DNA of 64,000 bases from Diploptera punctata (GCA_030220185.1 JASPKZ010001597.1:124001-188000), one strand, 5' to 3'; shown: positions 40,700 to 54,170, counted from the stretch's first letter. Notes: generated by a model from the sequence alone, not told the origin. Numbers and translations: made by a program.

Positions 40700-42110
40700 T
40701 CATCAGCAGGATTCAAAACTGGTGTTTCACTCATGAATCTTATTAATGTTTTCTCTTCTTTACAATGTCGGCACATTCCTCATCAAACAATGTATTATTT
40801 TATCTCAGATAAACTTTCTGACACTGACAATTCAATATTATCTCAAAGTCTCCCATTCTCTATAAATATTAGTTTATTTTCGGTTGTTAATTTCAACTGA
40901 ACATTCCGCATTTAAAATATGCTACCTATTTTGTTCAAGTATGTTTTTTGCTATTCATAATTTCTTAAGTTTTTTAATTCAAAATTTTGCAGATTCACTT
41001 TTAGCGATTGTTACTTCCATTAGCGATAAACATTATCTGATGTTTACCCTGGCCAGATGGTGATCTCAATTGGAGTCTCACTTCTAACGATTTAACGTCG
41101 ATGATGGTACTATGCCATCATTTTTTAGTATTAATACAATATCGATTTGGTTCCGAATTTGACCATCTGGACGCGTCCAGGTGTATTTATGAATATCTTC
41201 ACGCTGCAACGTTGTGCTCTTTAAACTTTGATATCCTAAATTTGTCTAATGAAATCCCATTGTACTTTTTACCTTCATGAAGGCTGAATTTGTATATCGT
41301 TGGCCTGAATATATCTTCCCTTCCTATTTTTGCATTAAAATCTCATAAGAATTTTTAAATGTAATATTGTATAAAACTATCAAATACGCATTCTGATTCT
41401 TTATAGAACTCATCGTTGATCCTATCATCCTTATCTTCTGTGAAACCATACATATTTACTATTAGAAAATCAGGCCCCTCAGGGGTCCTCATCTAGGGGA
41501 TATGTGGATGGCGACCACGAGGTGCCCAAGCTGAGCAAAACATTTCTTCCACTTACTTGTGTTTTGCACTCTTTTAATTTTACTATCTAACCTCTCTTGG
41601 TTAACTCTTTGTTTTTTTCGACCCCGACGCTATTAGGGCATCCGAGGGCTAAATTTTGGAATATATTAAACAGTACCAACTAAATTGGAAACACCATCTT
41701 GAAAGAATGAGTTCAAATCGGATCCCCAAAGCTGTTTATAATTATATACCAAGAGGACGAAGATCACTGGGCCGTCCTATGAAACGCTGGAGGGAGAATT
41801 TTCTATAGGATCGTAACAGGCCTTGACCTAATACTTGGAAGGAAGAAGAAGAAAATCAGGTCATTTACTTTTTTAGAATTATGTAAAATATCCTATCGCT
41901 GACAAATTTAACAACTGGATGGATGAGAGGATCATCATTGGAACTGAAAAATCTTTGTCGCTTCAACCCCATAATTTTTATTTAATGCAGGACACTTGAA
42001 ATACAGATCATTCACCAAACCCCATAATATAATGCAAAGCTTCCTGATTTCTGAACACCTTCCCATGGTCATCTAACTTCATTTTATTTATATAATCCCA
42101 TGTTAATCTT
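40700..42110 (-). pseudogene. LINE endonuclease and linker, decayed, with an insertion
   Basis: Starting near 41460, the sense reads I-V-N-M-Y-G-F-T-E-D-K-D-D, D-F-N-A-K-I-G-R-E-D-I, then pieces of the T-W-x-S-P-D region. Next come I-I-D-V-K-S-L and linker sequence with S-V-S-E-S-L-S-E-I and D-E-E-C-A-D. The G-D-F-N motif of the nuclease has lost its Gly-Asp context to a stop. Sequence beyond 41861 may hold the start of the domain (K-F-V-S-D-R-I). A 376-bp element interrupts it at 41475-41850. Confidence 0.68.
41475..41850 (+). mobile_element. Internally deleted LINE, 376 bp, with target duplication
   Basis: The imperfectly kept 10-bp duplication GAAAATCAGG lies at 41465-41474 and 41851-41860. 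The first 170 bp (GGGGATATGTGGATGGCGACC, then GACCCCGACGCTATTAGGGC) look like a LINE 5' leader. The last 200 bp encode L-N-W-K-H-H-L-E-R-M and G-R-P-M-K-R-W-R-E-N-F and end in (GAA)n. Everything between, nuclease and RT, is absent. This is a non-autonomous derivative rather than a 5' truncation. Confidence 0.7.
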
Positions 42111-42154
42111 TCTAGTACTCAACTAATATATATGTCCTTATGTTTAACCTCTTT

Positions 42155-45100
42155 CCTTGGAACATATAATGTGCAAAATTTGAATATAGAACTGATTTTT
42201 TTAAATTAGAAATTCCGTACACAATCTCAAGACTAAATGTTTGCAGTTTTCGTAAATTTGTAATTTTTGTTGAAAACACCAATAATATTGCCTTGCAATG
42301 TTCATTTAGGAAATGTTGGATTTAGACCGGATTTTCACATTAAAAATTCCGGAAACACCCTCTAGAGTTAATTATTGTAGTTTTCATAATTTCGAAAATG
42401 TTGATATTATTGGTGAAAACACTAAGACTATAGCCTACGAATACTCAATATGGAAGTTTTGGATTTAGACCGGATTGTTTCATTACAAATCTCGGGCACA
42501 TCCTCTAGACTTAATATTTCCAGTTTCCAAATTTCAAAGGTATTGACATTTTTGGTGAAAACACCTAGTCTTCCAATACTCAGTCGCAAAATTTAGTATT
42601 TAGATCGTATATTTTGCATCAAAAATGCCAGACACATCCTCTAGACTTAATGTTTACAGTTTTCAAATTTTCGAAATTTTACATAATTGCTGAAAACACC
42701 ACGAATACTCATTGGGGAAATGTTGGATTTAGACAGATTGTTTGTATTACAAACACACAGGGTAGAGTTAAAGTTTGCAGTTTAGAAATTTCCAAAATTT
42801 TGAAAATTTTGGTTAAAACACCAAGAGTATATATCGTTTGGATATTCAATCGGGAATTTTTTAATTTAGACCGAATTTTCTGCATTAGAAATCCAGGACA
42901 CAACCAACAGAATACATTTTTGCAGTTTTCAATATTTCGACTTTTTTATGTTTGGTAAAAACACTCGGTATAATCGATCGGGAAATTTTCTATTAAGACC
43001 GAATTTTCAGCATTAGAAATCCCTCCCACGCCCTCTAGACTCAATTTTTACAGTTTTTAAAATTTCGAAAATATTTTACATTTTTTGTTAAAACACGAAG
43101 ACTGTAGCCTCAGAATACTCGCTCCGAAAATGTTCGATTTAGACCGGATTTTCTGAATTGGAAATTACGAACACAGCCTCTAGAATCAATTTTTGCAGTT
43201 ATCAAAATGTCTATTTTTTCTTAGATATTTGGTAAAAACACCTAGAATATAGCCTTGGAATACTCGATCGGCAAATTTTCGATTTACACCTGAATTGCTG
43301 CATTATAAATACCGTACACACCCTCCAGACTCAATACTTGCAGTTATCAACATTTCGAATTTTTTTGTAATTTTTTGCGAAAAAAATGGAATGTTCAATA
43401 TGAACATTTTGAATTTATAACAGACTTTTTTCATTAGAAATTCCGAACACACATTCTAGACTTATTTGTTCCACTTTTCGATATTTCGAAAGTTCTGACA
43501 TTTTTGTTGACAACACCAAGATTATAGCCTTTGAACACTTAATGTGAGAAATTTTTTAATTTAGAACGTTTTTTTTTTTAGTTAGAAAACCTCTAGACTT
43601 AATTCTTCGTGATTTTAAAATGTCGTATATTTTGTAATTTTTGGTAAAAAGACCACTAATGTAGCCTCGCAATACTCAATCGGGAAATTTAGGATTCAAC
43701 CGGATTTTTAGCATTATAAATCCCGGACAACCCTCTAGACTAAATTTTTGCACATTTCAAAACTTCGAAAATTTTGACCTTGGTATACTCAATATGGAAT
43801 ATTTTTTTTTACTTAGACCAAATTTATTGCAGTGAAAATCTCGGCCACACCCTACAGACGTAATTTGTGAACTTTAAAAAATTTCGAACATTTTGATATT
43901 TTTGGTGAAAATACCAAGACTACTCAATGTGTAAATTTTGGATTTAGACCGGATTTTTTGTATTATACCTCTAGGACACGTCCTCTAGACATAATTTTCT
44001 ATGTTTTCAAAATTTCGAAAAAGTTTGCATTGTTGATTAAAACAACATGAAATTAGTCTTGGAATACTGAATATGGAAATTTTGGATTCTGACTGGATTT
44101 TTAGATAACCCGGACACACACTATAGACTTTTTTTAGTTTTCAAAATTTCGAAATTATTGACATTTTTGGTGAAAACACCAAGACTATACACAGCCTTGG
44201 AATTCTCAATACGGAAATTTTGGATTTAGACCGGATTTTTTCATTAGAAATCCCGGCCACACCGTATAACCTAATTTCTGCTGTTTTCAAAATTTCAAAA
44301 ATTTTGACATTTTTGGTGAACACCTATACTCTACATTCCAATGCTTATTGCGATTTTTTTTTTAAATTTTGCACGTATTTTTTTAATGAAAAATTCCGGA
44401 CACACCATCTTGATTTAATTTTTGCAGTTATCAAAATTTCTAACATTTGGGCACCAAGACCAGGATATTTTCGAATTACACCAGATTTTTTGCAATACTA
44501 ATCCCTGGCATACTCTATAGACTCAAATTTTTCACTTTACAAATTTCAAATTTATTTGACATTTTGGTAAATCACCCAGACTGAAGTCTCGGAATACTCG
44601 ATCGGGAAATTTTCGATTTAAACCGGATATCCTGCTTTAGAAATCCCAGACTCTGGATTCAATTTTTACAGTTTTTAAACATTTCAAAACTTTTTGGTAA
44701 GAACGCATTAGAATACTCGATCGGGAATTTTTCGATTATATACCGGATTTTCTGCATTAGAATATTCGGACACACTCTCTAGACTCAAATATTTCGAGAA
44801 TTTACATTTTTGGTAAAAACACGAAGATTATAGCCGTAGAATACTCGATCGGGAATGTTTCTATTTATACAGGATTTTCTGCATTAGAATACCCGGACAC
44901 ACTCTCTAGACTCAATTTTTGCAGTTTTGAAAATTTACATTTTTTTTAAATTTTAGGTAATAATACCAAGCGTTAGAATAATCGCTCCGTATTTTTTTTT
45001 ATTTTGACCGGAATTTGTCCATTCGAAATTAAAGTAGAAAGGGCAATAATATTCTTTAAATCATATTCAAAATTTGCACCAATACACCATCTAGGCATAT

Positions 45101-48100
45101 TTTTTGAAGTTTTTAAAATTTCGAATTGTTTTGGCATTTGTGCTAAAAACACCAACAGTACAGCCTTGAGACACCCGATCGGGAAATTATCGATTAGACC
45201 GGATTTTCTGAATTAGAAATCCCTGCCACAACCATTAGACTAAAATTTTGCAGTTATCAAAATTTCAAAAAATATTGAATTTAAATAAAAACCCAAAGAC
45301 TATAGATTTATAATACTCGATCAGGAGATTTAGACCGAATTTGCAGCAATATATATCTGAACACACCCTCCAGACTCAATTTCACAGCTTTCAAAATTTA
45401 GAAAACAATTTACATTATTGGTAAAACCAAGAAGAATTTTCGCTTTAGACCGCATTTTCTGCATTAGAAATCCCGGACACACCCTCAAGCCTCAATTCAT
45501 GCTGTTTTCAAAATTTCGAAAAATTTGACATTTTTGGTAAAAACACCTAGACTAGTAGAGACTTGGAATATTCGATCAGAAAATTTTCGATTTCGACCGG
45601 ATTTTCTGAATTATAAATTCCTGACACACCCTCTAGATTTAATTTTCGCACATTTCAATATTCCGAACATTTTGACATTTTCGATGAAAACACAAAGATA
45701 TAGCCTTGGAATACACTGAATGGACATTTTTGGACGAGATCGAATTTTTTGCGTCACAAATCGCGGACACTCCCCCTAGATTTAATTTTTAAAAATGTCG
45801 ATTTGATTTTTGGTGAAAACACCAAGACTGTAGCCAACGAATACTCAATGTGCAACTTTGGGTTTAGACCGGATTTTTTCATTAGAAATCCCGGTCACAC
45901 CCTCTACTCTTATTTTTTGCTGTTTTCAAAATTTCGAAAATTGTGATAATTTTGGTGAACACACCTATACTATAGCCTTCGAATGCTTAATGTGAAATTT
46001 TTTTCCCGGATTTTTTTTGCATGAGAAATCCCGGACACACCCTCTATACTTAATTTTTACAGTTTTTAAAGTTTCGAAAATGTTTACATTTTTGGTGAAA
46101 ACACAAACACTATGTTATAGCCTTGTACCGTGTACGCGTAATTTTTTGAACTTTTGTGTTACCCCGATGTCTATGGAGACTTGTTACGTCTGTGTTTCCC
46201 CGATCCTTTCTCCTTTGTATCAGCTAGTTTTTGAACTCACCTTTCTCCCACTCCCCTGCGCGCACATACTGCGCGAATGAGGAGGTCCGTTCCCGGCGAC
46301 ACGAAACGTTAAGCAGACGAATTCTGGCCAGGGATTATGATAATAATCCCTGTTCTGGCTTCGGTGGAAGCAGACGGGCTCTGGCTTCAGTGGAAGCAGT
46401 CGGAGGGCTGGCTTCGTAATAGACCGGAAGTCTTCCTGAGAAAGGAGGAAACTTTCTCCAAAAGGGGATCTGTTTAGTTGCGACAATGTCGCCATTACCT
46501 CAAGATTTTGTTAGTCATGTTTAAGGAACTAAGAGTTAAGTATTGTTTTGTGTGAGTATATAGTTCAAATGTTCTCTAGTATGAAAGACCTAATTATTGT
46601 TACTAGTGTTAAAGGAGAAAGTTATTATTATTGATTACATTAACCTTCATCGTTGTTTTCGTATTTTTCATTATTACCGTTATTTTGTTAATTTAACTTA
46701 TGACTAATTTAATTAAATCTCATTTATTTTAATTAATCATCGTTATTAATTATTTATTGCAAGCATTAAGCATTTAGACTCCTATAATTTCCTCTCTCAT
46801 GATGTCGTTAAATACCTCGCTAAATACAATAAAGTATAGATCAAAGTATTGTTTATTGTATAGTAGCAGTTGTTTACGAAATGAAGCAAGTCTGCGTAAA
46901 TTGAGGCCCAGCGCGCAAACCTCTGTTAAGATTAAATAGTTATGTTTATCGGTTCTCTATTCATTCCTTGTTTACATTTAGCTGTAATCGTATCTGTAAT
47001 ATTATTGAGCAAGAGTAAACTAAATTTAAAGGCGATCAACATATATACGGCGATAAATCTCCAAGACCGTACAACCTTGGGTAATTTTCGATTTAGAACA
47101 GATATTCTGCAATAGAAACCCCGGGCACACCCTCTAGACTCAATTTTTGCAGGTTTTAAATTTCAATATTTTTTTTTACATTTTTGGTAAAACCACACTC
47201 TTGTATAATACTCGACCGTGAAATTTTCGAATTTCACTGGTTTTTCTGCATTAGAAATCCCTGACGTACTCTCTAGACACAATACTTGCAGTTTTCAAAT
47301 TTTAAATATTTCTTGACATTTTTGGTAAAAACACAAAGACTTCGAATATTCGATAGTGAAATTTTCGATTCAGACCGGATTTTCTGCATTAGAAACCCCG
47401 GAAACACCCTCTAGACTCAATTTTTGTAGTTCTCAAATTTTCGAAAATTTTGGTAATAAGAGCCTTGGAATACTCCATCAGTAAATATTCAATTTAGACC
47501 GGATTTTCTGCATTAGAAATCACGGACAAACCCGCTAGACACAATTTTTGCAGCTTTAAAAATTTCAATATTTTTTTTTACATTTTTGTAAAACACAAAG
47601 ACTGTAACTTGGAATACTCGATCGTGAAATTTTCGATTTAGACCGGATTTTCTATATTAGAAATCACGCACACGCCCTCTAGACAAAATGTTTGCAGTTT
47701 TCAAAATTTCAATTTTTTTTGACATTTTTGGTAAAGACACAAAGACTGAAGCCTTGCAAAACTCGATTAGGAAACTTTTTGATCAAGACCGCATTTTCAA
47801 CAATAAAAATCACGGACACACCGTCTAGACTCAATTTATGCAGTTTCCAAAATTTCGAAAAAGTTTTACATTATTGGTATGAAAACCAAGCATTGGAATA
47901 CTGTACCGAGAAGTTTTCGATTTAGACCGGATTTTCTACATTAGAAACTACGCAAACACCTTTTAGACTCAATTTCTGCAGTTCTCAAAGTTTCTAAAAT
48001 AGTTGACGTTTTTGGTAAAAGCACCAAGACTATAACCACGGAATATATGATACAAAAATTTTATATTTAGATCTGATGTTCTGCATTAGAAATCCCGTGA

Positions 48101-48240
48101 ACATCCTTTAGACTCAATTTTTGCAGTTTTCAAAATTTCGAATTTTTTTGACTGCTTGGTAAAAGCAACAACACTATAGCCTTGGAATACTCGATCGGGA
48201 AATTTTCGATTTAGACTGGATTTTCATAATTAAAAATCCC
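42155..48240 (+). repeat. Diverged satellite array 1 (about 145-150 bp monomer)
   Basis: The unit reads approximately: TAGCCTTGGAATACTCGAT, CGGGAAATTTTCGATTTAG, ACCGGATTTTCTGCATTAG, AAATCCCGGACACACCCTC, TAGACTCAATTTTTGCAGTT, TTCAAAATTTCGAAAATTTT, GACATTTTTGGTAAAAACAC. Roughly 35 units follow head to tail, with frequent indels and substitutions. The array is interrupted at 46126-47074 and continues in the same orientation. A TTCGATTTAGACCGG core recurs exactly, for example at about 43132, 47632 and 47916. Short open frames across it are not genes. Confidence 0.9.
46126..47074. mobile_element. 949-bp insertion in the satellite, solo-LTR candidate
   Basis: The block has unrelated, GC-richer sequence with inverted termini (TTGTACCG.../...ACCGTACAA, overlapping the flanks by up to two bases). 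The pentamer CCTTG is repeated on both sides (46121-46125 and 47075-47079). It contains an AATAAAG-type signal at about 46829 but no open frame with a domain. TGTAC...GTACA ends plus a short duplication would fit a solo LTR. The exact boundary is ambiguous by one to three bases. Confidence 0.45.
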
Positions 48241-48861
48241 ACGCATTGTTAAATGTTTTAAATACGCTGTATTTGGTTTTAATCGTCTTAAATAGTTAAA
48301 GAACAGCGAAGGAAACATATTTCTAGATATTTACGAGTGTTCGACAAATGCAATATTACTCAAATTGCGATATTTTAAATAAAGTTCAACTCTCGTCCAT
48401 AGTGTAAAAGTAAACAAGGCAACTAGTATCCGGTGTTCGAGTAGCGAAGATCGTTAAATTACTTGCAACAAAATGAAACATATATGAAAGCCAGCGTTCG
48501 AATCCTATGTGAATTTTTTTATTCATTTGTATTTTCGCAAAATACATCCTATAACATTTAATTTCTGCCACATAATCTACGTCCACTTTACACTATATTA
48601 AGTAATATTCTTGCCTTCGTAAATACGTAACACTATTTAGCTACAGGTATAAATTTAATTGTGTGTGCAGTACCGCGTTTTAAAAATAATGCTATAAATT
48701 TATGTAATAAAATATAATATAGCTTCATATATTTATGAGTTTATTTATTTATTACGTATTAGTGAGGAAAAAGTTTCACACTTCAATTAAAATATTTAGT
48801 TTATATATGTCAAGTCCAACATAATAATAGTCCATAGATGATGGACATTAATAAAATCATC

Positions 48862-48862
<1 letters not shown>

Positions 48863-48899
<37 letters not shown>

Positions 48900-51800
48900 T
48901 GATGATGATGATGATGATGATATGATGATGATGATATGATGATGATGATATGATGATGATGATATGATGATGATGATATGATGATGATGATATGATGATG
49001 ATGATATGATGATGATGATATGATGATGATATGATGATGATATGATGATGATATGATGATGATATGATGATGATATGATGATGATATGATGATGATATGA
49101 TGATATGATGATGATATGATGATGATATGATGATGATGATGATATGATGATGATTATGATGATGATATGATGATGATATGATGATGATATGATGATGATA
49201 TGATGATGATATGATGATGATATGATGATGATATGATGATGATATGATGATGATATGATGATGATATGATGATGATGATGATGATGATTGATGATGATAA
49301 TAATGATAAAGATGATGATGATGATAATAATGATAAAGATGATGATGATGATAATAATGATAAAGATGATGATAATAATGATAAAGATGATGATAATAAT
49401 GATAAAGATGATGACAATAATGATAAAGATGATGTGATTAAGATGATTGATGATATAATGATAAAGATGATGATGATAATAATGATAAAGATGATGATAA
49501 AAAATAATGATAATGATTAAAAAATAATGATTAAAAATGAAACATAATGATAAAAATAATGATAAAAATAATAATAATGATAAAAATAATGATAAAAATA
49601 ATAATAATGATAAAAAAATGATTAAAAATAAATAATAATGATAAAAATAATGATAATTAATATAATAATGATAAAGATAAATAATGATAAAAAATAATAA
49701 TAATGATAAAAAATAATGATAAAAAATAATAATAATGATAAAAATAATGATTAAAAAGTAATGATAATGATTAAAATTAATGAGATAATATATGATAAAT
49801 GATAATAAAAATGATAATAAATATAATGATTAAAATAATAATAATGATATATAAATAATGATTTAAATATGATAATAATGATTAAAAATAATGATAATAA
49901 AATGATAATATATAATGATATAAAAATGATAATTATAATGATAAAATATTAAAAATGATAATAATGATAAAAATAATGATAATAAATAATGATAATAATG
50001 ATAAAAATGAAAATAATGATATTATAAATAATGATAATAATGATATTAAATAATAATGATAATAAAAATGATAATAATGATAAAAAAATAATGATGAAGA
50101 AATGATAATAATGGATGAAAAAGAAGGAGAAAAAAGGAGAAAAAAAGAAGGAGGAAAAAGGAGAAAAAAAAGGGAGAAGAAGGAGAAAAATGAGGAGAGA
50201 AGGAGGAAGAAGGAAGAAGTAAGAAGAAAAGAAGAAGGAGCAAGAGAAGAAAAAAAAAGAGGAAGAAGAAGGAGAAGTCGAAGGAGAAAAAGAAAGAAGA
50301 AGGAGAAGAAGAAGAAAAAAAAGAAGAAGAAGGAGAAGAAGAAGGAAAAGAAAAGAAGAAAGAAGAAGAAGAAAGAAAGAGAGAAGAAAAAAAGGAAGGA
50401 AGAAGGAAAAAAAAGAAGAAGAAGAAAAAAAAAGAAGAAAGAAGAAGAAAAAAAAGAAGAAGAAGAAGAAAAAAAAAGAAGAAGAAGAAGAAAAAAGAAG
50501 AAGAAGAAGAGAAGAAAAAAGAAGAAAGAAGAAGAAGACAAAGAAAGAGAGAAGAAAAAAAGAAGAAGAAGAAAAAAAGCAGAAGAAAGAAAAAAAGATA
50601 GAAGAAGAAGAAAAAAAGAAGAATAAGAAGAAAAAAAAAGAAGAAGAAGAAGAAGAAAAAGAAGAAGAAGAAGGAAAAAAAAAGAAGCAGAAGAAAAAAA
50701 AAAGAAGAAGAGAAGAAAAAAAAGAAGAAGAAGAAGAAAAAAAAAGAAGACGAAGGAAAAAAAAAGAAGAAGAAGAAAAAAAAAGAAGAAGAAGAGAAAA
50801 AAAGAAAGAAGAAGAAAAAAAAAGAAGAAGAAGGAAAAAAAGAAGGAAGAAGAAAAAAAGAAGAAGAAGAAGAAAAAGAAGAAGAAGAAGAAAAAGAAGA
50901 AGAAGAGAAGAAAAAGAAGAAGAAGAAGAAAAAAAAGAAGAAGAAGAAAAAAAAGAAGAAGAAGAAAAAAAGAGAAGAAGAAAAAAAAAAAAGAAGAAGA
51001 AGGAAAAAGCAGAAGAAAAAAAAAGAAGAAGAAGAAAAAAGAAGAAGAAGAAAAAAAAAAGAAGAGAAAAAAAAAAGAAGAAGATAAAAAAAGAAGAAGA
51101 AAAAAAAAGAAGAAGAAAAAAAAGAAGGAGAAAAAAAGAAGAGAAAAAAAAGAAGAAGAAAAAAAGAAGGAAAAAAAAAAGAAGAAGAAGAAAAAAAAAG
51201 AAGAAGAAGAAAAAAAAAGAAAGAAGAAGAAAAAAAGAAGAAGAAGAAAAAAGGAAAGAGAAGAAAAAAAAAGGAAGAAGAAGAAAAAAAAGAGAAGAAG
51301 AAAAAAAAGAAGAAGAAGAAAAAAACAGAAGAAGAAGAAAGAAAAGAAGAAGAAGAAGAAAAAAGAAGAAGAAGAAAAAAAAGAAGAAGAAGAAGAAAAA
51401 GAAGAAGAAGAAAAAAAAGAAGAAGAAGAAAAAAAGAAGAAGAAGAAAAAAAAGAAGAAGAAGAAAAAAGAAGAAAAAGAGGAAAATAAGAAGAATATAA
51501 AAAAAAGACGAATAATAAAAAAACGAAGAATGAAGAAAAAGAAGAAGAAGAAAAATAAGAAGAAGAAGAAACAAAGTAAGAATATGAAAAAAACCGAAGA
51601 AGAAGGAAAAAAAGAATAATAAGAAAAAAGAAGAAGAATAATTAAAAAAGAAGAAGAAGAAATAAAAGAAGAGACTAGAAGACGAAGAAGAAGAAGAAAG
51701 AAGAAGAAGAAGAAAAGAAGAAGAAGAAGAAAAAAAAAAGAAAGAAGAAAAAAAAGGAAAGAAGATAAGAAGAAAAAAAGGAAAAAGAAGAAGAAGAAAA

Positions 51801-53501
51801 AAAGGAAAAGAAGAAGAAGAAAAAAAGAAGACGAAAGAAGAAGAAGAAAAAGAAAGAAGAAGAACGAAAAAAAGAAAAGGAAGAAGAAAAAGAAAGAAGA
51901 AAGATACGAAAAAAAAGAAGAGAATAAAAACAAGAAGAAGAAGAAGAAGCATAAAGAAGAAGAATGAATGAAGAAGTAAAAAGAAGAAATAGAAGTAGGA
52001 AAAAAAGAAGAATAAAACATAAGATAATAATAAAAAAAAAAGAAGAATAAGAAGTAAAAAAAGAAGAAGAATAAAAAAAAATAAGTAATAAGAGAAGAAG
52101 AAGAAAGAAGAAGAAGAAAAAAGAAGAAGAAGAAGAAAAAAACAAGAGAAGAAAAAAAAGAAGAAAAGAAAAAGAAAGAAGTAAGAAGGAAAAAGAAAAA
52201 GAAAGAAGAAAAGAAGAAGAAAAGAAGAAAAAGAAGAGAGAAATAAGAAGCAAAAGAAGGGAAAAAAGAAAAAAGAAGAAAAAGAAGGAAAAAGAAGAAG
52301 AAGAAAAAGAGAAGAAGAAAAGAAGAAGAAAAAGAAGAAAGATAAAAGAAGAAGAAAAAGAAGAAAAAGAAGAAGGAAAAGAAGAAAAAGAACGAAAAAG
52401 AAGAAAGAAGAAGAAAAGAGAAGGAAGAAAGAAAGAAAGAGAAGAGAAAGAGAAGAAGAGAATAATAAAGAGAATATAAGATGAAAGAAGAAGAAGAGAG
52501 AGAAGAAGAAAGAGAAGAAGAGAGAGAAGAAGAGAGAGAAGAAGAGAGAGAAGAAGAGAGAGAAGAAGAAAAGAGAAGAAAGAAAGAGAAGAAGAAAGGG
52601 AGAAGAAGAAAAAGAAGAAGAGAAAAAGAAGAAGAAGAAAAAGAAGAAGAAGAAAAAGAAGAAGAAAAAAGAAGAAGAAGAAAAAGAAGAAGAAGAAAAA
52701 GAAGAAGAGAAAAGAAGAAGAAGAAAAGAAAGAAGGAAGAAGAAAAAAGAAGAAGAAAAAAGAAGAAGAAGAAGAAAAGAAGAAGAAGAAAAAGAAGAAG
52801 AAGACAAAACGAAGAAGAAGGAAAAAGAAGAAGAAGAAAAAGAAGAAGAAGAAAAAGAAGGAAGAATGAAAAAGAAGAAGAAGAAAAAGAAGAAGAAGAA
52901 AAAGAAGAAGAAGAAAAAGAAGAAGAAGGAAAAAGAAGAAGAGAAAAAGAGAGAAGAAAAAAGAAGAGAAGAAGAAAAAGAAGAAGAAGAAAAAGAAGAA
53001 GAAGAAAAAGAAGAAGAAGAAAAAGAAGAAGAAGAAAAAGAAGAAGAAGAAAAAGAAGAAGAAGAAAAAGAAGAAGAAGAAAAAGAAGAAGAAGGAAAAA
53101 GAAGAGAAGAAAAAGAAGAAGAAGAAAAAAGAAGAAGAAGAAAACGAAGAGAAGAAAAAGAAGAAGAAGAAAAAGAGAAGAAGAATAAGAAGAAGAAGAA
53201 GAAAAAGAAGAAAAGGAAAAAGAAGAAGAAGAAAAAGAAAAGAAAAATAAGAATAATAAGAATATAATAAGAAAAAGAAGATAATAAAAATAATAATAAT
53301 AAAAATAAGTAATAATAAAATAATAATAATAAAAAGATAATAATAATAAATATAATAATAAAAAATAGAATAATAAAAAAATAATAATAAAAATAATAAT
53401 AATAAAAATAATAATAATAAAAATAATAATAATAAAAATAATAATAATAAAAATAATAATAATAAAAATAATAATAATAAAAATAATAATAATAAAAATA
53501 A

Positions 53502-53532
<31 letters not shown>

Positions 53533-53575
53533 AATAAAAATAATAATAATAAAAATAATAATAAAAATAATAATG
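48863..53575. repeat. Giant compound microsatellite (4.7 kb)
   Basis: Blocks follow each other: (TAA)n at 48863-48893; (GAT)n with 10- and 13-bp ATGATGATAT-type periods to about 49290; GATAATAATGATAAA units to about 49500; AATAATGATAAA units to about 50100; almost pure purine (GAA)n/GAAGAAGAAAAA from 50106 to 53270; and AATAATAATAATAAA to 53575. Very long open frames rich in Ser/Phe/Leu or Glu/Lys/Arg arise from the triplet period and are not genes. Confidence 0.96.
50106..53270 (+). repeat. 3.2-kb polypurine tract (GAA-type)
   Basis: The plus strand is nearly all A and G for over 3 kb, with isolated C or T. Units vary among GAAGAAGAA, GAAGAAGAAAAA and AGAGAGAAGAAG. Mirror-symmetric homopurine DNA of this kind can form triplexes; that is known chemistry, not seen here. 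Confidence 0.95.
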
Positions 53576-53576
53576 G

Positions 53577-54170
53577 ATGTATCAAATGATGTGAAGAATG
53601 TCATTACCTGGGGATCCAAATTAACTCAAAATGTACCCAAGAAAAGACATAAAATATAGAATTCCAAAAAGGCAAAGTTAAACAGAGTTTTGTGAGATAA
53701 GAACATAAGAATAGATACCAAATTAGAAATTTATAAATCCATAATTCGAAGCTTGCTAACATACGGTGCAGAAACTTGGCAGTTGAATAAACATTTAAGT
53801 TTGAATCTTATGCCTACTGAAATGGATTATTTCAGAGGCTCATCTAGACATTCTAAATAGGAAAAAATCAGAAATACAATCATCACACAACAAATGAAAG
53901 TCCAAAATTCAATATTAGATTTTGTGAGATACAGACAACTAGAATGGTATGGTCATATACGTAGGATGCTACAGAAAAGATTATACAGACAAGGCATGGA
54001 ATGGATTCCACCTGGAAAAGGAAAGAGAGGTCGACCTAGATTTAAATGAATGGATGATGTAAGACGTAGTATGAGTGGGCTAGGTCTGGAAGATATGGAA
54101 TTAGAAGCTAGAGAAGAATAGAGAAAGAAGATACAAATTTAAAAAGCTTTGTGCATAGGAAAATGTTTTA
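53577..54170 (+). pseudogene. LINE C-terminal domain of the chimeric element
   Basis: The plus strand reads L-E-I-Y-K-S-I-I-R-S-L-L-T-Y-G-A-E-T-W, L-E-W-Y-G-H-I-R-R-M, W-I-P-P-G-K-G-K-R-G-R-P-R-F-K and D-D-V-R-R-S-M-S-G-L-G-L. These are the standard C-terminal blocks after a LINE RT. Stops interrupt it (for example after H-S-K and after R-F-K). No RT core precedes it in either copy. Confidence 0.85.

Noticed and set aside
48386..48586. A conserved small protein starting M-D-V-D-Y-V, also at 31785-31988
   Set aside because: The frame is antisense to the chimeric element and the similarity is explained by the shared repeat DNA. There is no sign of coding constraint visible by eye, though this was not computed.
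49933..53619. A 1228-codon open frame rich in Ser, Phe, Leu and Ile on the minus strand
   Set aside because: It is the complement of a triplet microsatellite; triplet repeats without a stop codon stay open in several frames. No domain is present.
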